64,000 nt of DNA, taken from contig NZ_CP082945.1 in assembly GCF_019933235.1 (NCBI RefSeq), positions 5,989,501-6,053,500 of the forward strand. The letters are read 5' to 3'. Under the pieces are notes generated by a model. It worked only from the letters and a program-made list of their open reading frames with translations, made no database searches and had not been told where the DNA came from. The DNA comes from Streptomyces angustmyceticus (GTDB lineage: Bacteria; Actinomycetota; Actinomycetes; Streptomycetales; Streptomycetaceae). Below are positions 36,493 to 44,254 of this stretch, piece after piece; the stretch's first letter is position 1, and each line of letters opens with the position of its first letter. Position numbers and translations under genes: made by a program.

Positions 36493-37503
36493 GTGAGGAC
36501 GGGCGCAAAACAGGTGGAGCGCGGGGTGCCGGTGTGCGCCGTGCGGGACCTGGTCAAGACGTACCCCGCGATGCGCGGGCGCCGCGGGGCGGCACGGCCG
36601 TCCGCCGTACGCGCCAACGACGGGATCACCCTGGACGTGCGCCGCGGCGAGATCTTCGGGCTGCTCGGACCCAACGGGGCCGGCAAGTCCACCCTGGTCC
36701 GCCAGCTGACCGGGCTGCTGCGCCCGGACTCCGGCAGCATCTCCGTCCTGGGCCACGACCTGGTGCGCCACCCCGAGCGGGCCGCCCGCCTGCTGGGCTA
36801 CCTGGGGCAGGAGTCCACCGCCCTGGACGAGATGACCGTCGCGCTGGCCGTGGAGACCACCGGCCGGCTGCGCGGCCTGGGCGCCCGCGAGGCGCGCGCC
36901 GAGCGCGACGCGGTGATCGACGAGCTGGGCCTCGACGCCCTCACCGGACGGGCCCTGAACAAGCTGTCCGGCGGGCAGCGGCGGCTGGCCTGCCTGGCCA
37001 CCGCGCTGATCGGTGAGCGGCCGCTGCTGGTACTGGACGAGCCGACCACCGGGATGGACCCGGTCGCCCGGCGCGCCGTGTGGGCCGCGGTGGACCGGCG
37101 CCGGGCCGAGCGCGGCGCCACGGTGGTGCTGGTGACCCACAACGTCCTGGAGGCCGAGAGCGTGCTCGACCGGGTCGCGGTGATCGACCGGGGCCGGGTC
37201 ATCGCCTGCGACACGCCCGGCGGGCTGAAGGAAATGGTGAGCGAGGAGGTCCGGCTGGAGCTGGTGTGGCGCGACCGCCCGCCGCTGGAGGTGCCCGAGG
37301 TCGCCGCCCTGGAAGCCGCCGCGCACACCTCGGGGCGCCGCTGGACCCTGCGCCTGCCCGCCGACCGGGCCCGGTCCGCCGTCGCCGCGGTCACCGCGGG
37401 CCCCGCCTTCGCCGCCCTGGACGACTTCACGCTGGCCACGCCCAGCCTGGAGGACGTCTACCTGGCCCTGGGGGGCCGTGCGGAGGGGCTGGTCAAGGCG
37501 TGA
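36493..37503 (+). CDS. ABC exporter ATP-binding protein (DrrA-like)
   Basis: ATPase of an ABC-2 type exporter, 336 residues. Walker A is GLLGPNGAGKST near 56-67, the signature LSGGQRR near 158, and Walker B with switch is LLVLDEPTTGMDP near 179. A C-terminal extension of about 110 residues follows, as in drug or antibiotic exporter ATPases. GTG 36493 lies 8 bases after TACCCT, so a promoter close to the start is plausible. Its partner permease begins 74 bases downstream. Substrate unknown. Confidence 0.9.
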   Translation: MRTGAKQVERGVPVCAVRDLVKTYPAMRGRRGAARPSAVRANDGITLDVRRGEIFGLLGPNGAGKSTLVRQLTGLLRPDSGSISVLGHDLVRHPERAARLLGYLGQESTALDEMTVALAVETTGRLRGLGAREARAERDAVIDELGLDALTGRALNKLSGGQRRLACLATALIGERPLLVLDEPTTGMDPVARRAVWAAVDRRRAERGATVVLVTHNVLEAESVLDRVAVIDRGRVIACDTPGGLKEMVSEEVRLELVWRDRPPLEVPEVAALEAAAHTSGRRWTLRLPADRARSAVAAVTAGPAFAALDDFTLATPSLEDVYLALGGRAEGLVKA

Positions 37504-37576
37504 CGGGCGTGAACGGGGACGGGCACGGCGGACGTATGGAGTACCGCGGGGGCGGCGAGGAAGGCTGGGTGGCAGG

Positions 37577-38398
37577 GTGAGTGTGGTTCCCGCGCAGGCG
37601 GTGGCCGGGGCGGTCCCGGACACGGGCGCGCGCACCGAGGAGGCCGCTCCGCTGGCGCCGCGCGCCCGCCTGGTGCCCGCGCTGGGCGCCGTCTACCGCG
37701 CCCAGCTCTCCCGGGCCCGGGTCGCACGGATCCCGCTGCTGTTCGTCGCCACCTTCCAGTCCATCGGGATCATGGTCCTGCTGCGCGGGGTGGTCGACGG
37801 CGGCGACCCGGCCCGTGCCGTGGTGTCCGGCTCCAGCGTGCTGGTCGTCGCGTTCGTGGCGCTCAACCTCCTCGCCCAGTACTTCGGCCAGCTGCGGGCC
37901 GGCGGCGGGCTCGACCACTACGCCACGCTGCCGGTGCCGCCGGCCGCGGTGGTGCTCGGCGCCGCCGCCGCGTACGCCTCGTTCACCGTGCCGGGGACGG
38001 TGGTCACCGCGGTCACCGGCTGTGTGCTCTTCCAGCTGCCGATGACGCACCTGTGGGTGCTGGCCGCCGTGCTCCCGCTCGCCGGGGCGGCGCTGGCCGG
38101 TCTCGGCGCGGCCCTCGGCCTGCTCGCCCCCCGGCCCGAACTCGCCACGCTCTGCGGCCAGTTGGGGATGTCGGCGGCGCTGCTGCTGGGCGTGCTGCCG
38201 GCCGGGAGGATGCCCGAGGTGATCGGCTGGGCCCGCGACCTGCTGCCCTCGACCTACGGAGTGGAGGCGCTGGCCCGCAGCTTCGACCCGCATCCCGACT
38301 GGATCGCGGTCGGCGCGGACCTGGGCGTGTGCGCGGCCGTCGGCGTGCTCTCGCTGGCCGTCGCCACCTGGGCGTACCGCCGGGCGGCGGCCCGATGA
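37577..38398 (+). CDS. ABC-2 type exporter permease
   Basis: A 273-residue membrane protein with about six hydrophobic segments (VARIPLLFVATFQSIGIMVLL, VLVVAFVALNLLAQYF, VVLGAAAAYASFTV and others), following the ATPase as expected for a half-transporter pair. GTG 37577 follows GGCAGG; GTG 37583 is an alternative. The start of the downstream DUF2567 gene may overlap its stop (ATGA at 38395). Probably exports a lipid, drug or peptide; nothing in the sequence narrows this. Confidence 0.85.
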   Translation: MSVVPAQAVAGAVPDTGARTEEAAPLAPRARLVPALGAVYRAQLSRARVARIPLLFVATFQSIGIMVLLRGVVDGGDPARAVVSGSSVLVVAFVALNLLAQYFGQLRAGGGLDHYATLPVPPAAVVLGAAAAYASFTVPGTVVTAVTGCVLFQLPMTHLWVLAAVLPLAGAALAGLGAALGLLAPRPELATLCGQLGMSAALLLGVLPAGRMPEVIGWARDLLPSTYGVEALARSFDPHPDWIAVGADLGVCAAVGVLSLAVATWAYRRAAAR

Positions 38399-38466
38399 CC
38401 GGCGCCACCCCGCCGAACGGCCGTCCTGCTTCCGGTCCCACCGGCCCCACCTGGCACGATGACGGG

Positions 38467-39114
38467 GTGACCGCACCGCTGACGCCCCCCGACAACCAAC
38501 CGCCCGACGAGCCGCGGCACCCCGCGGCCGCGCCCGCCGCCGACCACGGCGGCCCGGTCGGCCCCGAACTGGCCCGTGAGCTGCGCGAAGGCGCACTGAT
38601 CGCGCTCGTGGTCGCGGTGAGCGGCGTCCTGCTCGGCGTGCTGTGGAACTGGCTCGCACCGCACACCCCGCTGATCGCGGACACCCGCAACGTCTACCTC
38701 AAGAACACCGAGGGCGAGGAGGCGATCGGCGCGGACGGCACCTTCGTCCTGCTGTCCCTCGCCTTCGGGGCCCTCACCGCCGCCGCGGTCTTCCTCTTCC
38801 GCAGGCGCGGCGGGATCCCGCTGGTCGTGGCGCTGGTCGTGGGCGGACTGCTCGGCGCGGTGCTGGGCTGGGTGACGGGCATGTGGCTGGGCCCCACCCC
38901 GGACGTGGCCGCGCACGCCAAGCAGGTCGGCCCCGGCGTGACCTTCAACGGCCCGCTGCGGCTGCAGGCCAAGGGCGCCCTGCTGGCCTGGCCGATCGCC
39001 GGGATGCTCACCCAGCTCGCGCTGACCGGACTGTTCGGCCCGCGCGACCCGGAACCGGACGCCCCGCACTGGCCCGGGGACGAGCACCTGCCGCAGCCGC
39101 CCGAAGCGCACTGA
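38467..39114 (+). CDS. DUF2567-like membrane protein
   Basis: About 215 residues: a Pro-rich N-terminus, then four hydrophobic helices (GALIALVVAVSGVLLGVLW, FVLLSLAFGALTAAAVFLF, LVVALVVGGLLGAVLGWVTG, LLAWPIAGMLTQLALTGLF) and a short acidic tail. It resembles the actinobacterial DUF2567 group; function unknown. GTG 38467 follows CACGAT by exactly 6 bases, a leaderless-type start. ATG 38395, overlapping the permease stop, would add 24 residues and indicate coupling to the transporter. Confidence 0.7.
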   Translation: MTAPLTPPDNQPPDEPRHPAAAPAADHGGPVGPELARELREGALIALVVAVSGVLLGVLWNWLAPHTPLIADTRNVYLKNTEGEEAIGADGTFVLLSLAFGALTAAAVFLFRRRGGIPLVVALVVGGLLGAVLGWVTGMWLGPTPDVAAHAKQVGPGVTFNGPLRLQAKGALLAWPIAGMLTQLALTGLFGPRDPEPDAPHWPGDEHLPQPPEAH

Positions 39115-39155
39115 CCTCCGGGGCGGCCGGTCCGCCGGCCGCCCCGCGGCACGTC

Positions 39156-39650
39156 TCAGCCGCGGGCGATCGGCGCGAGGTGCGCCCCCGTGAGCGCCAC
39201 CAGGTCCCCGGGCGACAGCTCGACCTCCAGGCCGCGCCGCCCCGCCGACACACAGACCGTCGGCCGGCCCTCGGCCGAGGCGTCCACGACCGTGCGCAGC
39301 CGCTTGCGCTGCCCAAGCGGCGAGATCCCGCCCAGGACGTAGCCCGTGCTGCGCTCGGCCGCCGCCGGGTCCGCCATCGTCGCCCGCTTGCCGCCCACCG
39401 CGGCCGCCAGCGCCTTGAGGTCCAACGACCCCGACACCGGGACCACGGCGACCGTCAGGGTGCCGTCGACATCCGCCAGCAGCGTCTTGAACACCTGGTC
39501 GGGCGCGACACCGAGGGCCTCGGCGGCCTCCTCGCCGTACGACGCGGCGGCCGGGTCGTGCGCGTAGGAGTGCGTGGTGAACGCGACGCCCGCCGCGGTG
39601 AGGGCGGCCGTGGCCGGGGTGCCGACGGACTTCCTGGACTTCTTCGCCAC
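39156..39650 (-). CDS. ybaK: YbaK/EbsC-type Cys-tRNA(Pro) deacylase
   Basis: Trans-editing enzyme that removes cysteine mischarged on tRNA-Pro. The 164 residues from GTG 39650 show the family core: SYGEEAAEALGVAPDQVFKTL near 39 with the catalytic Lys of FKTL, AVVPVSGSLDLKALAAAVG near 68 and GYVLGGISPLGQRKRL near 103. A longer form from GTG 39686 lacks a ribosome site, whereas GAGG lies 10 bases before 39650. Convergent with the DUF2567 gene, 41 bases apart. Confidence 0.88.
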   Translation of the reverse strand: MAKKSRKSVGTPATAALTAAGVAFTTHSYAHDPAAASYGEEAAEALGVAPDQVFKTLLADVDGTLTVAVVPVSGSLDLKALAAAVGGKRATMADPAAAERSTGYVLGGISPLGQRKRLRTVVDASAEGRPTVCVSAGRRGLEVELSPGDLVALTGAHLAPIARG

Positions 39651-39716
39651 CGTCTTCGTGCCTCGCGTGGGGTCGGGCCGGGGCACCGGACACGTCGTCC
39701 GGATGGGGCCGGTCGG

Positions 39717-40463
39717 TCAGTTGGGGCTGGTCGGCTGCCGGGTCAGGTCCACCGCCGGCAGCGACGGGAGCTTACCGAGCAGCGCCGACTCCTGGCGAAG
39801 CAGTTTCAGCTCCTGCCCCAGCCGGGACGCGGTGTCCGGCGCCTCCAGCAGCCGCTGCTTGGCGGGTACGTCCAGCACGGCCGCGGCGGCCACCAGGTAC
39901 GACAGCACCGACGGGTCGGCCGGCAGGTCCTGCCCGCTCGACAGGGTCCGCTCGTTCGCCCAGGCCAGCCGCTTCTGATACGTACGGAACGCCCGCACGA
40001 CGCCCGAGGCGAGCGCGCCCGCGCCCTCCCCGTCGCGGTCCTCCAGCTCCTCCAGCTCACCGGTCAGATACGGCCCCGAGGCGTCCACCGACAGCAGCCG
40101 GAAGCGGGTGGTGCCGGTGGCGAGGATCTCGTAGCCGGTGTCGTCGTCGGACGACTTCTCCCGGATGGTCGCCGCGTCGGCGATGCAGCCCACGGTGTGG
40201 AACGCCTGTATCGGGTCGTCGCCGAAGCCCGCCGCGGGGCCGTCCGCCGCCGGCAGCGTGGCGTCCGGCATGCCCTGCGCGGTGGCGGCGACCTCGCGGC
40301 CGTCCCGGATCGCGATCACGGCGAAGCGGCGGTCGTCCTCGGACACCGCGCTCAGATCGCGCATCATCGCCCGGTACCGCGCCTCGAAGACGTTCAGCGG
40401 GAGCACGAGCCCCGGGAACAGCACCGAGTTCAACGGGAAGAGCGGGAGGCGGAGGGAGGTCAC
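39717..40463 (-). CDS. LON peptidase substrate-binding-domain protein
   Basis: A 248-residue stand-alone LON N-terminal domain, beginning with the typical LPLFPLNSVLFPGLVLPLNV near residues 6-25 and FEARYR after it. It lacks the AAA+ and protease domains of Lon. The domain binds protein substrates or, in cereblon-like proteins, small ligands; the role here is unknown. GTG 40463 starts the conserved strand directly; longer in-frame openings reach into the repeat region and are not coding-like. Its 5' side abuts the 603-base repeat region. Confidence 0.85.
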   Translation of the reverse strand: MTSLRLPLFPLNSVLFPGLVLPLNVFEARYRAMMRDLSAVSEDDRRFAVIAIRDGREVAATAQGMPDATLPAADGPAAGFGDDPIQAFHTVGCIADAATIREKSSDDDTGYEILATGTTRFRLLSVDASGPYLTGELEELEDRDGEGAGALASGVVRAFRTYQKRLAWANERTLSSGQDLPADPSVLSYLVAAAAVLDVPAKQRLLEAPDTASRLGQELKLLRQESALLGKLPSLPAVDLTRQPTSPN

Positions 40464-40676
40464 AGCCGGTAAGCCTAGACGCTGCGCTGGGCTGGGGGTC
40501 CATGTGGGCGGGGAATCTGTTTTCGGCTGTCCCGCCGTGGGTTCCGCTGCGCTTTGCCTCTGCCCCGTTTTTGGCTTTCCCGCCGTGGGGGTTCGTCGCC
40601 GTTGCTCCCCCACTGCCTTAAGGGCGTGGGAGGTACCCCCAGCGGCGGGCGGGGTCCGCTGCGCGGGGCTGTGGGT

Positions 40677-40757
40677 GAGGGGACGGGCCGGAGGGGCCTG
40701 GTGTGTGGACTGCTTCGCTTTACGTCCACACACCAGGCCCCTCCGGCCCGTCCCCTC
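40677..40757. repeat. Perfect 34-bp hairpin 1
   Basis: The left arm 40677-40710 and right arm 40724-40757 are perfect complements over 34 bp; the loop (40711-40723) is TGCTTCGCTTTAC. This is far longer than a normal terminator stem. Confidence 0.92.
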
Positions 40758-40897
40758 CCGTGGGTGAGTGAAGTGATCGTGGGTGGGGGCGGGCGTCGAT
40801 CACAGCCGATCCCCCCAGCCGACGAGGTGCACCGGACCAGCCACATTGACCCCCACCGGCCTTCTTCCCACCCCTCAACGGGAGGGGACGGGTCGGA

Positions 40898-40950
40898 GCG
40901 GGTGGGGGTGTCCGGACGTAAAGCGAAGCAGTCCGGACACCCCCACCCGC
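40898..40950. repeat. Perfect 20-bp hairpin 2
   Basis: The left arm 40898-40917 and right arm 40931-40950 pair perfectly over 20 bp; the loop (40918-40930) is GTAAAGCGAAGCA, the exact reverse complement of the loop of hairpin 1. GAGGGGACGGG...CGGAG upstream of the arm repeats the sequence of hairpin 1's left arm. Confidence 0.92.
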
Positions 40951-41066
40951 GCAGGCCCGGCACCGGCACCCGAAACGCCCCGCGCAGCGGACCCCGCCCG
41001 CCGCAGGCGAACCAAGAGAAACCCCCACGGCGGGAAAGCCGAAAACGTGGGAGGGCCCGGCTGTCG

Positions 41067-42668
41067 CTATTGCCGCCGCAAAAGGCGGGACGCCCCCGCG
41101 GCCACCGTCGTGGCGAGGATCCACCCCGCCAGGATCAGGACGGCGGCCACCCACTGCGCGCCGCCGCCCGGCTTCCACGCGGTGCTCTGGTTGAGGTCGA
41201 TCACCGGCAGGAGGAGGTCCAGGGAGTAGAGGTAGGGGTTCCAGGGGGGTGCCTCGCCCGCTTTGAGGGGTGGGGGCGGGGACATCGAGAAGTAGGCGGT
41301 GCCGATCGCCCACAGGATGGCCATCCAGACCGCGGCCCGGCCGGGGCGGTAGCCGTAGGCCACGGTCCAGTCCTGGAGGAAGCCCCAGGTCTTGGCCGCC
41401 AGCGGCAGCGTCTCGCGGCGGCGCCGCTGCTTGGCCAGCAGCACCTCGCGGGCATCGGAGTCCTCGCCGGTGGTGCGCAGCGAGGCGGCGAGCATCTCGT
41501 ACGGCTCGGGCGCGTACTCCGGGGTCGCCGCGGCCACCCACCGCAGCCGCTGTGCCAGCGGGAAGGGGCCGCGCGGGATCAGCGTCTCGTACGCGAAGCC
41601 GGCCATCCACAGCCCGCCGAGCCCCGGCCAGCTCGCCGACTTGTCGATGAGGTTGACGACCCGGGCGCCGGAGAGGATGACCCGGCCGCGCTGCGGGCGC
41701 TCGCCGAGGAAGCGCAGCTCGGGGGTCTGGATGCGGCGCAGCGAGAGTTCCTGGTCGGACTCCATGACGAACCGGGCGTGCTCGAAGTCGACGGCGTCGC
41801 CGAACCGCCCGTCGTCCAGCCGCATCCCGCCCTCGCATTCGAAGCGCTGCATGCGGGTGCCGCGCGAGGGGGTGTGCACGGTGCCGTACGGGGGAGTGGT
41901 GCCGCTGGAGAACGGCGAGTTGGCCAGGCCCGCCGCGGTCAGGTGGAGGGTGCGCTCGACGGTCAGCTGCGGGGCGTTGAGCGCCCGGCGGCCGAAGGGG
42001 TTGCTCAGCCGGCTGCCGCGCAGGCTCAGCGACCCGCCGACGGTGGCGCCGCGCAGCGACAGCTCGCCGTAGGACTCCAGCATCTCGGCCTGGAGGTCCT
42101 GGGCGACGGTCATCCCGTCCGCCATGATCGACCGGCCCTGCCGGTCCTTGTGCACCATGGTCTGGTTGAGCATCAGGTCCGTGCCGATCTGCGCGTCGGA
42201 GAGCCGGACCCCGGAGTGCACCACGCAGCGCGGCAGGTGGAGGTCGCCCTCGGTGTGCAGCCGGGCCGCCTCCAGCCGGGGTATCGCGCAGTTCACCAGC
42301 CGCAGCGTGGTGAAGCGGCTCTCGGGCAGCACCACCTCGGCCTCGAAGCGGCAGTCCCGCAGCTCGACGAATGGCTTGATCGTGCCGCCCGCAAGGTCGA
42401 GAGTGTCCGTGATGTACGCGCCGGTGAGCTGGAGCGCGGAGACCCGGCCGGGCTGCGGCGGCGGCCCGTCGAGCAGCAGCAGCGCCACGACCCGGGCCCG
42501 CACCCGGCGCTCCGGGCCCCACAGGTGCTGCCCGTGCGGATCGTCGCGCTCCGGGTCGCCGATGTGCAGATCGCAGGTGCTGCCGTTGCGGAAGGCCTGC
42601 CACATGCTCCATTCCGCCGACGTCAGCTGCAGATCGGCGGGCGCGTCGCCGTCCCCGGGCTCGGTCAC
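41067..42668 (-). CDS. Large membrane-anchored protein of the streptomycete 'membrane-associated oxidoreductase' group
   Basis: A 533-residue protein. Residues about 60-330 have short beta-helix-like repeats (LQLTGAYITDTLDLAGG, LRLVNCAIPRLEAARL, LSLRGATVGGSLSLRGS), reminiscent of pentapeptide-type solenoids. Two or three membrane segments sit near the C-terminus (AAVWMAILWAIGTAYF, VAAVLILAGWILATTVAAG). Similar streptomycete proteins are labelled oxidoreductase, but I see no nucleotide-binding or redox motif to justify it. GTG 42668 follows AAGGGGGATC. Divergent from hisD; its 3' end borders the inverted-repeat region. Confidence 0.7.
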   Translation of the reverse strand: MTEPGDGDAPADLQLTSAEWSMWQAFRNGSTCDLHIGDPERDDPHGQHLWGPERRVRARVVALLLLDGPPPQPGRVSALQLTGAYITDTLDLAGGTIKPFVELRDCRFEAEVVLPESRFTTLRLVNCAIPRLEAARLHTEGDLHLPRCVVHSGVRLSDAQIGTDLMLNQTMVHKDRQGRSIMADGMTVAQDLQAEMLESYGELSLRGATVGGSLSLRGSRLSNPFGRRALNAPQLTVERTLHLTAAGLANSPFSSGTTPPYGTVHTPSRGTRMQRFECEGGMRLDDGRFGDAVDFEHARFVMESDQELSLRRIQTPELRFLGERPQRGRVILSGARVVNLIDKSASWPGLGGLWMAGFAYETLIPRGPFPLAQRLRWVAAATPEYAPEPYEMLAASLRTTGEDSDAREVLLAKQRRRRETLPLAAKTWGFLQDWTVAYGYRPGRAAVWMAILWAIGTAYFSMSPPPPLKAGEAPPWNPYLYSLDLLLPVIDLNQSTAWKPGGGAQWVAAVLILAGWILATTVAAGASRLLRRQ

Positions 42669-42874
42669 AGTGGATCCCCCTTGTTCTCCCGTGGTGTGTC
42701 GCAACCTGTTCGGACGCACTTCGTGCACTGGTCATCGGGCGTCCGACAGGCGTCCCCGTACGCCGTCACCGGGCCCTTGCCCGCCCCGTGACGGCTTGAA
42801 CACGCGTGGTCAGGGCCAACTCCGGTCAACTTCCGGGACCCGGATCACGGTGTGTGGAGCGCATGTGCCGCTGT

Positions 42875-42891
42875 GTATCACTGAGTGATAC
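42875..42891. promoter_or_regulatory. 17-bp palindrome upstream of hisD (putative operator)
   Basis: GTATCACT-G-AGTGATAC, a perfect 8-bp dyad around one base, 40 bases before the hisD GTG. Its right half ends in TGATAC, which could serve as a -10 box, so a protein bound here would block the his promoter. The AT content is high for this genome. Confidence 0.7.
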
Positions 42892-42931
42892 GGCCGCTCG
42901 GGCCCAGGAGCGGGTCTGAGACACTGGGAGG

Positions 42932-44254
42932 GTGATCTCCCGAATCGATCTGCGCGGTGACGCCCTCCCCGAGGGCGGCGCCCTGCGCGACCTGCTGCCC
43001 CGTGCCGAGTTCGACGTGGAAGCCGCCCTGGAGAAGGTGCGGCCCATCTGCGAGGACGTGCGCCATCGTGGCACCGCGGCGCTGATCGAGTACGCGCGGC
43101 GGTTCGACGGTGTCGAGATCGAGCGGGTACGGGTGCCGGCCGAGGCCCTGCGGGACGCGCTCGACGGGCTGGACCCGGCCGTCCGGGCCGCCCTGGAGGA
43201 GTCCATCCGGCGCGCCCGGATCGTCCACCGCGAACAGCGCCGCACGGACGTCACCACCAAGGTCGTCCCCGGCGGCACGGTCACCGAACGCTGGGTCCCC
43301 GTCGAGCGGGTGGGCCTGTACGTCCCCGGCGGCCTGGCGGTCTACCCGTCGTCCGTGGTCATGAACGTCGTCCCGGCGCAGGAGGCCGGGGTCTCCGGCA
43401 TCGCCGTCAGCTCCCCGCCGCAGAAGGAGTTCGGCGGCCTGCCGCACCCCACCATCCTCGCGGCCTGCGCCCTGCTCGGCGTCGACGAGGTCTACGCCGC
43501 CGGCGGCGCCCAGGCCGTCGCGATGTTCGCGTACGGCACCGACGAGTGCCTGCCGGTCAACCTCGTCACGGGCCCCGGCAACATCTTCGTCGCCTCCGCC
43601 AAGCGCCTCCTCAAGGGCCGTATCGGCATCGACGCCGAGGCCGGGCCCACCGAGATCGCGGTGCTCGCGGACGCCACCGCCGACCCCGAGCACGTCGCCG
43701 CCGACCTGATCAGCCAGGCCGAGCACGACACCCTCGCCGCCGCCGTCCTGGTCACCGACTCCGCCGAACTCGCCGACGCCGTCGAGGAGGCCCTCAAGCG
43801 GCAGGTCGCGGCCACCAAGCACATCGAGCGGATCACCGAGGCGCTGGGCGGGCGGCAGTCCGCCGTCGTCCTCGTCGACGGCATCGACGAAGGTCTCAAG
43901 GTCGTGGACGCCTACGGCGCCGAGCACCTGGAGATCCAGACCGCCGACGCCTCCGCCGTCGCCGCCCGGGTCCGCAACGCCGGCGCGGTCTTCGTCGGCC
44001 CCTGGGCCCCGGTCTCGCTCGGCGACTACTGCGCCGGGTCCAACCACGTCCTGCCCACCGGCGGCTGCGCCTGCCACTCCTCCGGCCTGTCCGTGCAGTC
44101 CTTCCTGCGCGGCATCCACGTCGTGGACTACTCGCGCGACGCGCTGGCCGAGGTCGCCCACCACGTGGTGACCCTCGCCGAGGCCGAGGACCTCCCGGCC
44201 CACGGCGCCGCGCTGAAGGCCAGGTTCGAATGGAAGGTCCCGCAGAGCAAGTGA
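42932..44254 (+). CDS. hisD: Histidinol dehydrogenase HisD
   Basis: Zinc enzyme that oxidises L-histidinol to L-histidine with 2 NAD+, the last two steps of the pathway. The 440 residues fit. Family motifs: VPGGLAVYPSSVVMN near 132, the His/Glu zinc region GPTEIAVLADATADPEHVAADLISQAEHD near 233, AEHLEIQT near 330 and CAGSNHVLPTGGCACHSSGLS near 366. GTG start after GGGAGG. First gene of the his operon; its stop overlaps hisC. Confidence 0.97.
   Translation: MISRIDLRGDALPEGGALRDLLPRAEFDVEAALEKVRPICEDVRHRGTAALIEYARRFDGVEIERVRVPAEALRDALDGLDPAVRAALEESIRRARIVHREQRRTDVTTKVVPGGTVTERWVPVERVGLYVPGGLAVYPSSVVMNVVPAQEAGVSGIAVSSPPQKEFGGLPHPTILAACALLGVDEVYAAGGAQAVAMFAYGTDECLPVNLVTGPGNIFVASAKRLLKGRIGIDAEAGPTEIAVLADATADPEHVAADLISQAEHDTLAAAVLVTDSAELADAVEEALKRQVAATKHIERITEALGGRQSAVVLVDGIDEGLKVVDAYGAEHLEIQTADASAVAARVRNAGAVFVGPWAPVSLGDYCAGSNHVLPTGGCACHSSGLSVQSFLRGIHVVDYSRDALAEVAHHVVTLAEAEDLPAHGAALKARFEWKVPQSK

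Larger units (their letters stand above)
40464..41066. repeat. Nested inverted-repeat region, no gene
   Basis: 603 bases without a gene, symmetrical about position 40815. Outer arms: 40567-40591 (GTTTTTGGCTTTCCCGCCGT...) against 41022-41046, 24 of 25 bases paired, with a degenerate direct copy of the left arm at 40519-40541. Middle arms: 40642-40669 against 40977-41004, a perfect 28-bp match. Inside lie two hairpins (40677-40757 and 40898-40950) with complementary loops. This looks like two head-to-head copies of one palindromic element. Both flanking genes read leftward, so transcripts of the right-hand gene end here and the LON-domain gene must start from its left edge. Confidence 0.85.

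Noticed and set aside
40677..40757. Hairpin 1 as a simple rho-independent terminator
   Set aside because: A 34-bp perfect stem with no U-run, paired with a second hairpin having a complementary loop, is more than a terminator needs. It may still stop transcription, but it was classed as a repeat element.
40554..42791. A 745-codon plus-strand open frame through the inverted-repeat region and the membrane-protein gene
   Set aside because: It reads through hairpin arms and is the antisense of the 533-residue protein. It is low-complexity Arg/Gly/Val with no ribosome site.
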